Shown in pieces: positions 13,145 to 22,820 of a stretch of DNA of 64,000 nt (the first letter of the stretch is position 1; each line of letters begins with the position of its first letter). The notes under the pieces were generated by a model. It saw only the letters and a list, made by a program, of their open reading frames with translations, was not told where the DNA came from and searched no databases. A program made the translations under genes and the position numbers. The DNA comes from Lojkania enalia (lineage: Eukaryota; Ascomycota; Dothideomycetes; Pleosporales): NCBI GenBank assembly GCA_010094045.1, contig ML986654.1, positions 124,001 to 188,000 of the forward strand. Reading direction: 5' to 3'.

Positions 13145-14450
13145 TAGAATAATCGCGCAAGTTATAAATTACTATTATATTACTTAGTTGTTAAGCTATA
13201 CGTATATAAAGGTTAAAAAAGTTAATAGGGTAGACTACTCGCTTATATAAGCCGCTCGCTTATAAGGTATATTATATACTAGATTAAAATAGAAAAACTT
13301 TTAGGTTAAGAGTTTAGAGGGGAAAAGTAGTATTATAGATACTCTTATAAAAATCTCTATACTAGACTTAATTAAGACTTAGAACTCTATATAGTTAGAA
13401 GAATAAGACTAATATAAAATATATAATATACTTAGTTATTTAGTTAATTAAGTAATTAAATATACTTAGTTACTTAGTTAACTAAGTAAGAAGAAATAAT
13501 AAGAGAACTAAATTATATTTAATAATTTTATAATTCTAACTTTTATAGCTCTTTATAATTAATTTAAATATCTTTTATATACTCTACTTATATACTTCTA
13601 TTATAAGTCTATAAGAATTATCCCTTATAGTATATAATCGCTCTTAGTTATTACTCTATCCTATATCTAACTAATTAGAGGCTGTTATATATCTATTTAA
13701 TATAGATAAATATATATATTTAATTCTATATCTATAATAGATATAAATAACTTTTTAGATTATATATCTAGTAAGTTTTCTATAAAATATTTCTACTATA
13801 ACTATCTTATTCTACTCGTCTAGATCTAGTATTATACTTAAATTAGAACTGCGAGATATAGAGAAGATATTTTATAATAGAATTCTACCTTCTACTTACT
13901 ATAACTTACTCTTTAAATTATTATCTACCTTTAGTCTAATTCGGTATAAAATCTATTATAGATATTTAATATAGAAGTTAAGTCTAGTAAGAAGTAGAGT
14001 TAAGAGTTTTTTTAAGCCCTCTACAACTTTTCGCTAGTTAGAATAGAATTATATCTATTACTACTTCTAGTATTACGAACAATATTTTACTAACTATATC
14101 TTAGCTTAGAATATTATATTGTCCTAATAACTCTCTATAAAGTATTAGAGCAGATAAGGTAGACTATATTAATTCTATCTATAAAGTATTAGGGCTATAT
14201 ATACTATCTATCCTAGGTATTATATAATATCAGGGTAAGTCCTTAATAGGGATCGTGCTATATATATAACCTTACACTCTCTCTACTAACCATTTAGGAG
14301 TAAAGAGTAAATTTAAGTCTAGAGACGTTATTATTAACGCGGATTATAGTCTCCAGACCTTTATATAGTTATACTACCTCCTTCTTGGTTTTAAAGCTTC
14401 TAATTTCTCCCAAATTTCTCCTGTCGCTAAATCAGCTTTTTATCCTCGCG
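13145..14450. repeat. RIP-mutated repeat sequence right of the gap
   Basis: AT-rich sequence with few CA/TG dinucleotides and no gene. It includes a run built from TTAGTTA/TTAACTAAG units at about 13,425-13,490 and a duplicated CTATAAAGTATTAG motif near 14,135 and 14,180. One arm of the dispersed repeat described separately lies at its right end. Confidence 0.6.
14199..14276 (+). repeat. Dispersed repeat arm, copy 1
   Basis: About 78 bases align with the right arm of the foldback at 26,063-26,234, ending in the same GATCGTGC...ATAACCTTACA terminus. The match includes the ATACT-TCTATCC block and the CAGGG-TAAGTCCTTA block. This copy is more AT-rich than the others, with C to T changes, consistent with RIP. 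It could be the end of an LTR or of a MITE. Confidence 0.65.
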
Positions 14451-14899
14451 AAACCTATCCGCAAATATTAACTCGTCTATCCAACTCCAACCCTCTCTAT
14501 ACCTATATATATAACGATGGCTTAACGGGAACAGATAGATTATCATACCCGTGTAGCACCGGTAACGGGGTTTGACTCCAACATATAGCTCGCATTTAGA
14601 GCATCCGATAGCCCAAATTCTCGCTTATAAAACAGCTTATAAGCCCCGTCTTTATGCACAAGTTCGTTTACCTTTATTACCGTAATATCGCCTTTCGCGA
14701 AATCAAGTTCCATTGCTAGGTGTGCCTTAAGCTTATATTTCTCTCATACGTCCGCCGAAAATTCTTCCGAGTCCAACTCAGAACCTTCTCGCTCCCCGCT
14801 TTTCAGAAAAAAAACAGGATCACCAAGTCAAGCAACGAAATGTCGACTAGACTGACTACCACTGTGCCAGCAATCGCACCAGATGATAGACTTTGCGAA

Positions 14900-16357
14900 T
14901 TCTGCAAGACTCCTGAGGCTTCGAATACGGGCTTTTACTTCCGTGTACTAGAGAGTACACTTCTTAAGGTTGCTTCTACTCGTCTTTTAAGGCCGCTAGC
15001 ACCAATGATTATTATCAATGCATCTACTTCCACATTCCATATGCCAGTGGTTATCCCTGGACAATTGTGTTAAGTGAGAGTAGATGCGTAGTCTAACTCT
15101 TTGATTCCAGTGGGTTTCAATGTTGTCCAGTGGCCTTGCAAGCTCGAGAATTCGGACATTTCGCTAGGCACACCGGTTGGTGTGTTGTCAGTATACGATG
15201 TCAGACCATAATCATTCGTTTCCTAGGTCCACAATAAGACGTTCCCCCAGAGACGATCGCTCATTTTACCTAGAATTATGCCTTGACCTTCAAAGTCCCG
15301 ACCTGAATCATTATTCGAACTTCGAACTTAACGGCATCCTATCTCTGCGAGAAATAATGGATCGCGTAGCCGTCTGCTCCGTTGCACATCTCTGAATGTC
15401 CCAATTCCCTAAAAGACGAACCGCCATACCATGTATATGTTCGGTAATGTAGAAGTCGGCGACAACAGCATCAGTCCCGCAAAGAAGAGGTCTTGTTAAT
15501 GAGTACGAATTTCCTGCAAGGTAGCAGTTTTGTAACCAATTGGTATCTTCCGATATTGCTTATAGTCCACGTATTGATTCATGGCTGCTATGGCTACTTT
15601 AATAAATGAGTGGGCGGCCGTAGTAGTTTCTGTAAAACGTGGGATTCATCGAAAAAGAATGGCAGTGGTTAGGGATAATGACCGCTGTGTATAAACTCTG
15701 TCGCCAACACAGAACCCCCCAAAAAATTGACGTATTGCAGAAACGTATCAATGAACAGATCTAATTCGTCGCTCATAGTGCAGGTATATTCTCGCTCGAG
15801 TTGTTAAAGACAATTAATCCCTTTCCCCATAAAATGCCGCCTCATCGTCGCCGTGAGACACTTGATGAATACACACGCACCCAGAAGACCCATCCCTCCC
15901 GCTTCACCATGTTTGCTATTACATAAATCTCAGTATCCTCGAAAGTTTACATATACTCATCACGTTGCTGCAGCGAATCTACATACAAAACACTGATAAC
16001 GTTTGCGCCGAGTTCTTAGTGAGCAGAGCAACTACTTCACATTATGTGCCACTCGTAAGAATATCAATATCGGCTCTATACAGACTTTCGTGATAGTAAA
16101 GGGCTTCGGCAGATGTCGTGAGGGATAAGCAACGAAGCGTTGGAATTACGGTACCAGCTGCCTTCGACGAAAGATTGGTTGCCAACGTTGGTAAAGAAGT
16201 TGGAGCCGTTAACGTGGATAGGAGATATTACGGAAACAAATTTACAAACCAACAAGGCATATGTTGTAAACCATGCGCTGTACCATTTACGTCTTAATCT
16301 TAACGGGCGTACTAGGAGTAACCCGTGGTTAGTCAAAATTGACCTTGAAAACAACAC
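14900..16357 (-). pseudogene. GH72 (Gas/Gel) 1,3-beta-glucanosyltransferase pseudogene
   Basis: On the minus strand, from about 16,357, fragments in all three frames follow the order of a GH72 wall-remodelling enzyme. There is a hydrophobic leader, then IHVNGSNFF and GNQSFVEGSWYR, then a DICR block and a VLYVDSLQQRDEYM stretch (family pattern VYSVDNS..HDECM). Next come SFIKVAIAAMNQYV with YRKIPIGY near 15,560, an ADFY remnant, and FLAEIGC near 15,390 that carries the usual nucleophile glutamate region. A C-terminal CPG segment follows near 15,050. The acid/base site, normally GNE, reads GDR. Frameshifts and many stops make it non-functional. Ends are approximate, and the small open frames seen on the opposite strand here are incidental. 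Confidence 0.72.
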
Positions 16358-16583
16358 CTAAATCTTATCTAAAATAAAGTGAAAGAGTTTAAGTTCATTC
16401 TTACAAAATTAAGAATGCGGAATGCAAGGTATTGGACGCTGGGCGTCTAAAATTCCGACAATATGGCCTAAATTACGCCCGGTATACTAAATTTAGCTTG
16501 CCCTATAGTTAAGTACTGTAAAGTGTCAGGATAGATAAGGAGGAGAACTGTGTTGATTCATATCTATATAGGATCAAGGCTAT

Positions 16584-16659
16584 TTATACTGTTTGTTATA
16601 GGTATCACATAATATTAGGGCTAATCCATAATAGGGATCGTGCGATACATATAACCTTC
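16584..16659 (+). repeat. Dispersed repeat arm, copy 2
   Basis: This 76-base stretch runs from TTTATACTGT through GTATCACA, AGGGCTAATCC and GGGATCGTGC to ACATATAACCTT. It matches the right arm of the foldback at 26 kb and the copy at 14.2 kb in the same orientation. The extreme terminus is eroded (CTTCC instead of CTTACA). Confidence 0.7.
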
Positions 16660-17336
16660 CAAGTACCAATAGGCTTTCCACTAGCGTGACGTGGATTTTA
16701 TTATGCGCTTTAACTATCAGATAGCTAAGTTGAAAATAGACTTTAAACGGAGCCTAAATACATCAAGTAGTTGGCGCAGTTTTGCCAAGCATTTGGAGCC
16801 CTAATTGTCGAAACCGGATTAAGAACTTTCCCAGGGGACTGATTTTGTTAATAAGTCTTCCGGCCTTATACCTACTTGTGATTATGATGGGTAAATAGGT
16901 GCCTGATTGGTCTGGCGTATACTGCTGACTGTGAGTAATCCTTTTGACTTTTGCGATAGATATGTCTCAGTTGTAGACCGTGAGAGTGGTGCAAGAATCA
17001 GAAGCATGGAATTAAGCCAATCGGTTGCACTCGGATAAAAGATTGGAAAGATAGGTGAATAAAGAAATAGAGCAATGGTTTATTGGCTTGATAAAGCAAA
17101 ACGAGGCACAAACAAAGTGCCATCCAATCCAAACTCAGACGCCACGCAGCATCGATGAATACCTTCCTTATTGCCACTTAACTTTTCACAACCAAACCCC
17201 CAACAAAAACCATCGCGTAATGCCTCAGGGACAGCTTGCTGTTTTCCTTGACTACTATACTACCGAGCCTAATAGAAGGTAAGCAAGGAGAGGTCAAGCG
17301 TAAAGGAAAGGGACATGATTACACTTGATATTCCAC
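16660..17336. other. Intergenic, no supported gene
   Basis: Moderately AT-rich sequence between the repeat arm and the 3' end of the PLC-like gene. A 75-codon plus-strand frame at 17,055-17,282 has no recognisable domain, signal peptide or splice context and is not called. The right end presumably carries the PLC-like gene's 3' UTR and terminator. Confidence 0.5.
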
Positions 17337-18680
17337 TCACATCAAGCAAAGGAGAATTGAGATTGCAGTCACAAATAATCTCTCGGTGCTAGTTGGCTTC
17401 AGCGCTTTGGCGGCGCTTACAACTTCCATCCCGCAGCAGGAAGATTTGCCATATGACACGTTGTTCGCTGTCGCTGCGACCTGAAAAACGGAGCCATTAA
17501 AATTCCCGAAGTTGTAGTAATCAACAAGCAACCAGTTGGGAGGCCTGCCCCATATCTTAGTACAATCTTGGACATTAAGACCTAGACTGCTATTTCCGGA
17601 AATTGCATTTACCCGGGTGAGCTCTGTATACACAGGTATAAGGATAGGGCCGGTCAAGCCATTCAAAGAGAACTCAACATTAAGATTGTGATTGAGCATG
17701 AACATCTTGTTGCGGGACACCTCTTCGGCCTCATTTGGAGGTCGTTGCTGGATGCATGGAAAGGTTGGATTGGTCGGCGAAAAAGGGGTTTGCCACTGGT
17801 ATGAAAATTCGTTAAGCAGCCATGGAACCTCAGTCTGATTCGCTAGATAGTCCAGCATTACCACCACGCGCTTATTCTGAATGATCATCTCTGACAACGT
17901 GGGCCACTGATCTAGAGTTAGGGTACTATTCCCCGGTACGTAGAGATAGGGCAGCATTTCAGCTCGCTCGAAGGGTTGGATATAGCTTTTTGGTGAAACG
18001 CGATCATCATTGCCCATCATAATTGCGATTACTTCGTACGGATGAGTAGCGAGCCAGCTAGATACGGCCTGGAGGTAGGACTCGAGTGTGCCTGCGTCGA
18101 GGAGGTCGCAGGATGTGTGACACAGCCTCAACGTCCCGTTCGGCATATGAGTTTGGAATTGCACTGTAGCGTGTCAGCAAACTTTAAGGAAGATTATTGA
18201 GAGCTTGGACATACAACCACGGATGCCATCAGCCAGCTGCGTCAAAACGTGCAGCTTCTGATTGCTCGCAATATTGCCAGGGACAACAAACGGGCTGTTG
18301 TGTGCCACCACCATCGACACATTGCTGAATCTTCGGTTGCAGTATTCAATATATCCATTACAGGGCCTTTCTTTGGTAGGGTGGAGACGAGTAGGCGTAA
18401 GATCCGTTGAGGTTGGAGGATTCAACATGGCACTAGAAGGCGCGAGTCCAGTGATGCCAATCAACAGCCCACTCGCTGACGTAGATGGTCTTGTAGCGAA
18501 TAGGCGTTCCAAGTGGTCATATATTGTTGGCATGCCATTTTTTTCCTTCGAGACAGAGCTTTTCATAGGGTAGAGTCGACTGTTAGTAATCGCGGTACTG
18601 ACCGGCTCCGAAACGGTCCGTCCAAGTACAAGCGGTGCGAGGAAGAATATTAAAGCAAGAGAAAAGGTTCCAGGATACAT
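17337..18680 (-). CDS. Secreted GPI-anchored PLC-like phosphodiesterase
   Basis: Two exons, 18,680-18,215 and 18,163-17,337, joined by a 51-nt GTATGT..CAG intron, give 430 residues. The junction restores a continuous DGIRGLQFQTHMPNG segment. Residues 1-20 form a signal peptide ending near VLGR. The PI-PLC-X-like TIM barrel shows its two expected histidines in VVAHNSPF (about residue 122) and LRLCHTSCDLLDAGT (about residue 170), followed by HPYEVIAIMMGNDD. The C terminus is a short hydrophobic tail preceded by small residues, typical of a GPI signal. Fungal members are extracellular or wall-bound and their substrates are mostly unknown. Activity as a phosphoinositide phospholipase is inferred from the fold only; most fungal relatives lack the Y domain, as this one does. 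Confidence 0.85.
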
Positions 18681-19615
18681 AGATACGTGTGTGGAGTGGA
18701 AAGTAACGATCGAATAATCGTTCCGAGTCGGAAAGAGATAATGACTCGGAACTAACGCTCATTGATGATAATGTGGGATTATGTTCTCCTTTGGCCGGAC
18801 TAAGACAGTTAAGTGTTTGAATCAGAGTCGAGCATCCTAAAGGTCATCTTGTTCTGATCAGAAATCTTGGAAAGAGTGATGATGGCATGTAGAACCCGAG
18901 GGCAGCTTCCGGATTGCCCGAGACAACGCAATCATTGCAATGATGCCACAAAGCGATGAAGACGAGAAGCATAAAACAAGGTCTAGCCATAGACGAAAGA
19001 AAAGCTTTAGCTAGTAGTATTCACAACAGCAGGTAAGAGAGATTGTGAGTTCTACGATCCAGGTGCTTTCGAACAACCCCTACAAGCCGCATTAATACGG
19101 CACGATAGGTCATTATTAAATTTGTCGGTACCATGTAAGGAGAAATATCAGCCTGGATCTAGTGAAATGGAGAGATATATGCAATGAATACTGACAGGCA
19201 AAACTAAGCTGAAAAGAAATCTGCATCATACGGGTATAGATGGCAAGCAGGCAGCATCCATTTAATGTTTTCGCATGCGATGAAGACACTAAGCCTTCAC
19301 TGAGCGCGACTTCAAAGCAAAATTGTTTCTTCAACGCCAAGTTGTGGAAATCCAGATATTGCAAATGAATACAGTCCCAACAATTTCATATTTCCTTGGC
19401 TTTGCACCCATATTGTTCTAATTTACTAAGTATATCATTAATTCAACTACGTGTTCGTTCTTTAATATCCCATTACGTCAAGACCCATTCGCATCCATCA
19501 AAACCGCCCGCAGCTCTAACTTCCACTGATACAGGCCTCTCTCCATTGAAGAGCTCATCAAATATATTACTCCTTCCTGTCAAGTTCGAATTTCCTTACC
19601 GCATCATACTCTGCT
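18681..19615. other. Intergenic, upstream of the PLC-like gene
   Basis: About 935 bases separating two minus-strand genes. It should hold the promoter of the PLC-like gene and the 3' UTR of the small secreted protein gene. Short frames at 19,116-19,364 and 19,396-19,641 have no recognisable features. Nothing else is seen. Confidence 0.5.
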
Positions 19616-20236
19616 TCAAACGAAAACCCTCTTTACGTTGACCTTCACACAAGATGGGTTCTGCGGCTTTCCTTCGCCGAGAACCCAGGATAGGGTTACA
19701 TATGTATAACCAGCATAGTAAGTTGTGCAGCTATACCACCTATAATAGGCTCTGTACTCACCCGAGACTGGTGGGTTAACCGTATCGACGACGTAATTCT
19801 GAATGTTCAAGAAGTCGTTTGAATCGAAGCTGACGACAGCCGCGCGGTCCGTACTTGGCCAGAAAAGAGGCAAAGCAACGTTTGACGTTGGATTGATATC
19901 CAAACCCATTGCTTCCGAGACATTGAAGTTGCCGCCGCGGAGGAGATAAGTGAGGTATCCCGGTGCTCCGAGGGAAGCGTTTGGTGTAACAACAGTGTCT
20001 GATGTGTTGAAGTGAAAAACAGTGGCTGGAATTGGATCTGGTTTCGAAGTAGAATTGCTATTTGACAAGCACAAGCTCTCAATGGCAGCACCTTCGTGGC
20101 AGGCAGACAGAGTATCTCCATCAATAGTTTGGTCTTTGGAGACGATGGCCAAGTTGAAAGGGTTCGATTCCTGATCGTATTGAGCGATAGTAGAGGCCGC
20201 AAAGGCGAAAACGAGAGTGGATAGTGCGAGCTTCAT
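19616..20236 (-). CDS. Small secreted protein of unknown function
   Basis: A single exon of 206 residues. I start at the ATG at 20,236 rather than the longer frame to 20,329, because it places a clean signal peptide (KLALSTLVFAFAASTIAQ) at the N terminus. The mature protein is rich in Asn, Ser and Thr, has several NxS/T sites and few cysteines (a pair near residues 45-56, one in the WYSC segment and one in PSCVKV). A C-terminal beta-rich segment includes YRAYYRWYSC and YTYVTLSWVLG. The overall pattern resembles fungal secreted proteins of DUF7907 type, but I am not certain of that family. It could be a wall protein or an effector-like protein; neither is shown. Confidence 0.8.
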   Translation of the reverse strand: MKLALSTLVFAFAASTIAQYDQESNPFNLAIVSKDQTIDGDTLSACHEGAAIESLCLSNSNSTSKPDPIPATVFHFNTSDTVVTPNASLGAPGYLTYLLRGGNFNVSEAMGLDINPTSNVALPLFWPSTDRAAVVSFDSNDFLNIQNYVVDTVNPPVSGEYRAYYRWYSCTTYYAGYTYVTLSWVLGEGKPQNPSCVKVNVKRVFV

Positions 20237-20370
20237 ATCGACGTTGGCTCTAAAGATATGTGAGAAGCGATCGACTATATTAGGCGATGATATGAATATT
20301 AGAACCGAGCACTGTGCTGTAAACTGCAAAACATTTGTTGATAGAACATTTGCAACGGGTCTCCAGCCCT

Positions 20371-20377
20371 TATATAT
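20371..20377 (-). promoter_or_regulatory. TATA-like box of the small secreted protein gene
   Basis: On the minus strand the sequence AGATATATAAGG lies about 135 nt upstream of the ATG at 20,236, a reasonable position for a TATA element with a roughly 100-nt leader. Confidence 0.35.
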
Positions 20378-20413
20378 CTTTTCGTACCCCCCCTCACGGA
20401 TCCATATCGATTA

Positions 20414-21056
20414 AGCTCTTTTGATAATCGTGGTTTTCGGTCACAAGTCAAACGCTGATCATTCCACTTATGACGCAGCGTGTAACGATTCTTGATTTAA
20501 GCGAATCACATCTTCCAGATTAATTGTTAGAACTCGTATTCTTCCCCGAACATTGCCCTATCTAGCGACCAGTCTCTTGAATAGGAAAACCATAGATCGT
20601 CGAGATGCATTGGCTTCCTTGTATGCTGGATGCCAGAACAAGCTTTTGACGGAGCGCCGCACCCGCTTCTCTCCAGGGTTCCTGATGGGGTGTTATTTCT
20701 CCAGAATTATCGATAGAATTTCGATAGTTAGGGTGGTGTTATATTGGAATATCGGAGCATCCAAAGTGACAGCGCAGAGCGTTGCATTTGACTGTTTCAA
20801 TATTTCTTTCTAGCTATAATCCGAGTCGCTATGACTATCGAACCCTCGCCGACTTACCCATCTCCTGCTGCGTCGAGCAAATGTGCTCCAGTCTATTTGT
20901 TTTGTAATACTGAGTCTATATTCTCCGGTGGAAATATTAATTATCCATGGACCTTACAAAGCCTTTGCGGATGTACCTAAAAGCAAACGGAGTTCACCTG
21001 ACTTCTCCATCGCCAGCATAAGCTAGTACAATGCTTTAGCTATGGTATAAATCCTC
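20414..21056. other. Intergenic, no supported gene
   Basis: About 640 bases of ordinary composition between two minus-strand genes. An 86-codon plus-strand frame at 20,553-20,813 shows no domain. It is likely promoter of the secreted protein gene plus 3' UTR of the membrane protein gene. Confidence 0.45.
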
Positions 21057-22299
21057 TTAGTCATCCTTTGCACGCTGCCGCAGTTCACCGTGAATGTTGC
21101 TGCCGATTACCGACGGTGCCGAGATTGCATTCCCCCAGCTTCCATTTTTGCCGTCATTCCCGATGTCCAATAGTTCACTAATGGTATTCCCTTGTATCCT
21201 CCACCACGCGATCCAGCTAATCCAACAAAAGATAACGTCCCATCCCACGCTACTCACTGCGGGATGCTCAAATATCGCCTCCAATATCCCCCAGAACCCG
21301 GCATAACGGTAGGCAACAATGGTTACCTTGAGCCACAGCATCGCTCCACCGAATATAGTGGTAACCCAAGCGTATTTATAAATATGGCTTGCGAAGTCAA
21401 CACCCTCGTCCGTGGAGTACTTTGTGGGTAGCACGAGGCGGGCGAAGGGAAGTATCAATAATGCGACATGCGGCGTCAGGAGAATGGGCATAAATTCCCA
21501 CGTATGCCAGTAGTATTCGTCTGCCAGCAAATACGCCGACCATTGGGTTGCCAAAATGGCCACAAAGTTGAACAGCCAGGGACCGAGCCATTTCCTCCTT
21601 ACAACTCCGCTTGTGGATGGAGATGGAGGAGGTGGTGGGCTTAGGATAAGTGCGAGTAAGAATAGGTTCGTTGCGAAACTAATCGCGACAATCTGGCCGA
21701 GGAGCATGAACGCCCATGTATGCTTGATTCTTCTTGGTAGACCTATAGAGATGAGTCCCACCATTCGAACGTTATTATGGAATGAACGCAATACCTTTTT
21801 GTTCCAAATTCAACCCCAAAGCAGACGCGAAGAAGAATATTTGATGGCTCCACCAGTAGCGTGCATTTCCAATAATTACAATCTCCCATGCTTCCTTGAA
21901 CAAAGAGGTGTGCTTCAGCCAAAGCCCCCAATGCCGACGCTTTACATCCAGGTCATAGTATGATCGCCACGTCAACCACGTACTGTAGGACAACCTGAAA
22001 TACTGGATCATATGGTACCATGTAGTTGCCACGCTAGCAAAGGCGAGAAATGTAAAGAGTAGCACATACTTCCTTTGCGGCTTTCGTGCGGTGGTTGATT
22101 TGGAGAGTACTACGTAGCTCTTCCACAATTTGTGGACGATAAACACAGTCAGCGAAAAGCAGAGAGTCAAATATGAGATAAATATTAAGATTGGCCGGGT
22201 ATTGGTGTCCTCACCGGCCGGTACTGGTCTCTTCACCATGAATGATTGAGGAACGTGGTCGTACGAGTATCCTGGCGGAATCGTGCCTGGAGGGGCCAT
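21057..22299 (-). CDS. Polytopic integral membrane protein, function unknown
   Basis: Exons 22,299-21,795 and 21,742-21,057 with a 52-nt GTATTG..TAG intron give 396 residues; the junction reads NLEQKG-LPRRIKHTW. About eight hydrophobic helices can be seen, near residues 36-58, 77-97, 145-163, 182-205, 219-238, 246-264, 288-308 and 328-345. The block ARYWWSHQIFFFAS followed by HTWAFMLLGQIVAISFATNLF is, from memory, typical of a fungus-specific membrane protein family seen beside some terpenoid clusters, but no biosynthetic genes are present here. It is not a recognisable transporter. The C-terminal tail from about residue 355 is polar and probably cytosolic. It is divergently transcribed from the Avt3-like gene, sharing a 521-bp upstream region. 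Confidence 0.8.
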
Positions 22300-22820
22300 G
22301 AGGACGCAGAACGAGACTGGAGTGAGTATTCATACTCAGGGAGGCACAGCTATGTATTTTAACAGAAATCCTACACGTCGAAACGTGTTCATTGCGGGCC
22401 AACGGGTGAATCCAAAGGCTCATTGCAAATTGATAGATATTAATGTCCGTGCGCGACCACGTGGATATCCGCTTGCCTCAAACAGTTAGCGCTTCCCACA
22501 ACCGCCAAGGCCCCGCCGATCTTGAAGGTTCTAGCACTATTCTTGCGTTTCGATCGTTTTCGCCTTTGTTCTTGTTTATACTTCAAAACCCCATCCGTTT
22601 ACCCAGTATAGACCTATTCTATAGCGACTTCCTCACTGCCAGAGGTTGTGGCTATCGTGAGTGCCAAAATCGGGCAAGCTGTCTGATGATGTCAAGATCA
22701 CGGACCATCTGCACCCATACTTCCTCCTGACCCTACACGTCCTCTGCTTGCCCATATTCCATCCGACATAGTTCGTTTCGCTTAATAAATCATCATTGGA
22801 GCTTCCTTTCGCTGCTAGAA
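22300..22820. promoter_or_regulatory. Shared divergent promoter region
   Basis: These 521 bases lie between the start codons of the membrane protein gene (minus) and the Avt3-like transporter gene (plus), so both promoters must lie here. The right half (22,540-22,800) is pyrimidine-rich on the plus strand, as is common for fungal 5' UTRs. I see no well-defined TATA box. Confidence 0.5.

Larger units (their letters stand above)
1..14450. repeat. AT-rich RIP-mutated compartment
   Basis: This block is made almost entirely of A, T and TA dinucleotides, with CA and TG close to absent, the expected end state of repeat-induced point mutation (C to T on either strand, preferentially at CpA). As a consequence ATG is nearly missing and no long open frame survives outside the N gap, although decayed transposon frames can still be read through stop codons. 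Composition changes sharply at about 14,400-14,460, where CA, TG and CG reappear. RIP is known from Pezizomycotina; its operation here is inferred from the dinucleotide pattern. Confidence 0.9.

Noticed and set aside
12384..13160. 258-codon minus-strand frame
   Set aside because: It is made almost entirely of undetermined bases in the assembly gap.
14515..14580. tRNA-like stretch with TGGCTTAACGG and GGTTTGACTCC boxes
   Set aside because: A and B boxes are too far apart, stems do not pair well and no acceptor stem is found; at best a mutated tRNA-derived fragment.
14720..15395. Plus-strand frames of 117 and 72 codons with a CEFC motif, considered as a HET-domain remnant
   Set aside because: The minus strand reads as the C-terminal part of a GH72 enzyme across the same bases, which explains the region better; the CEFC match is too short.
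16140..16361. 73-codon plus-strand frame
   Set aside because: It is antisense to the best-preserved N-terminal block of the GH72 pseudogene.
17055..17282. 75-codon plus-strand frame
   Set aside because: No domain, signal peptide or splice context; length is within chance expectation.
20161..20176. GGTTCGATTCC-like B box
   Set aside because: It lies within the coding sequence of the secreted protein and has no matching A box or cloverleaf.
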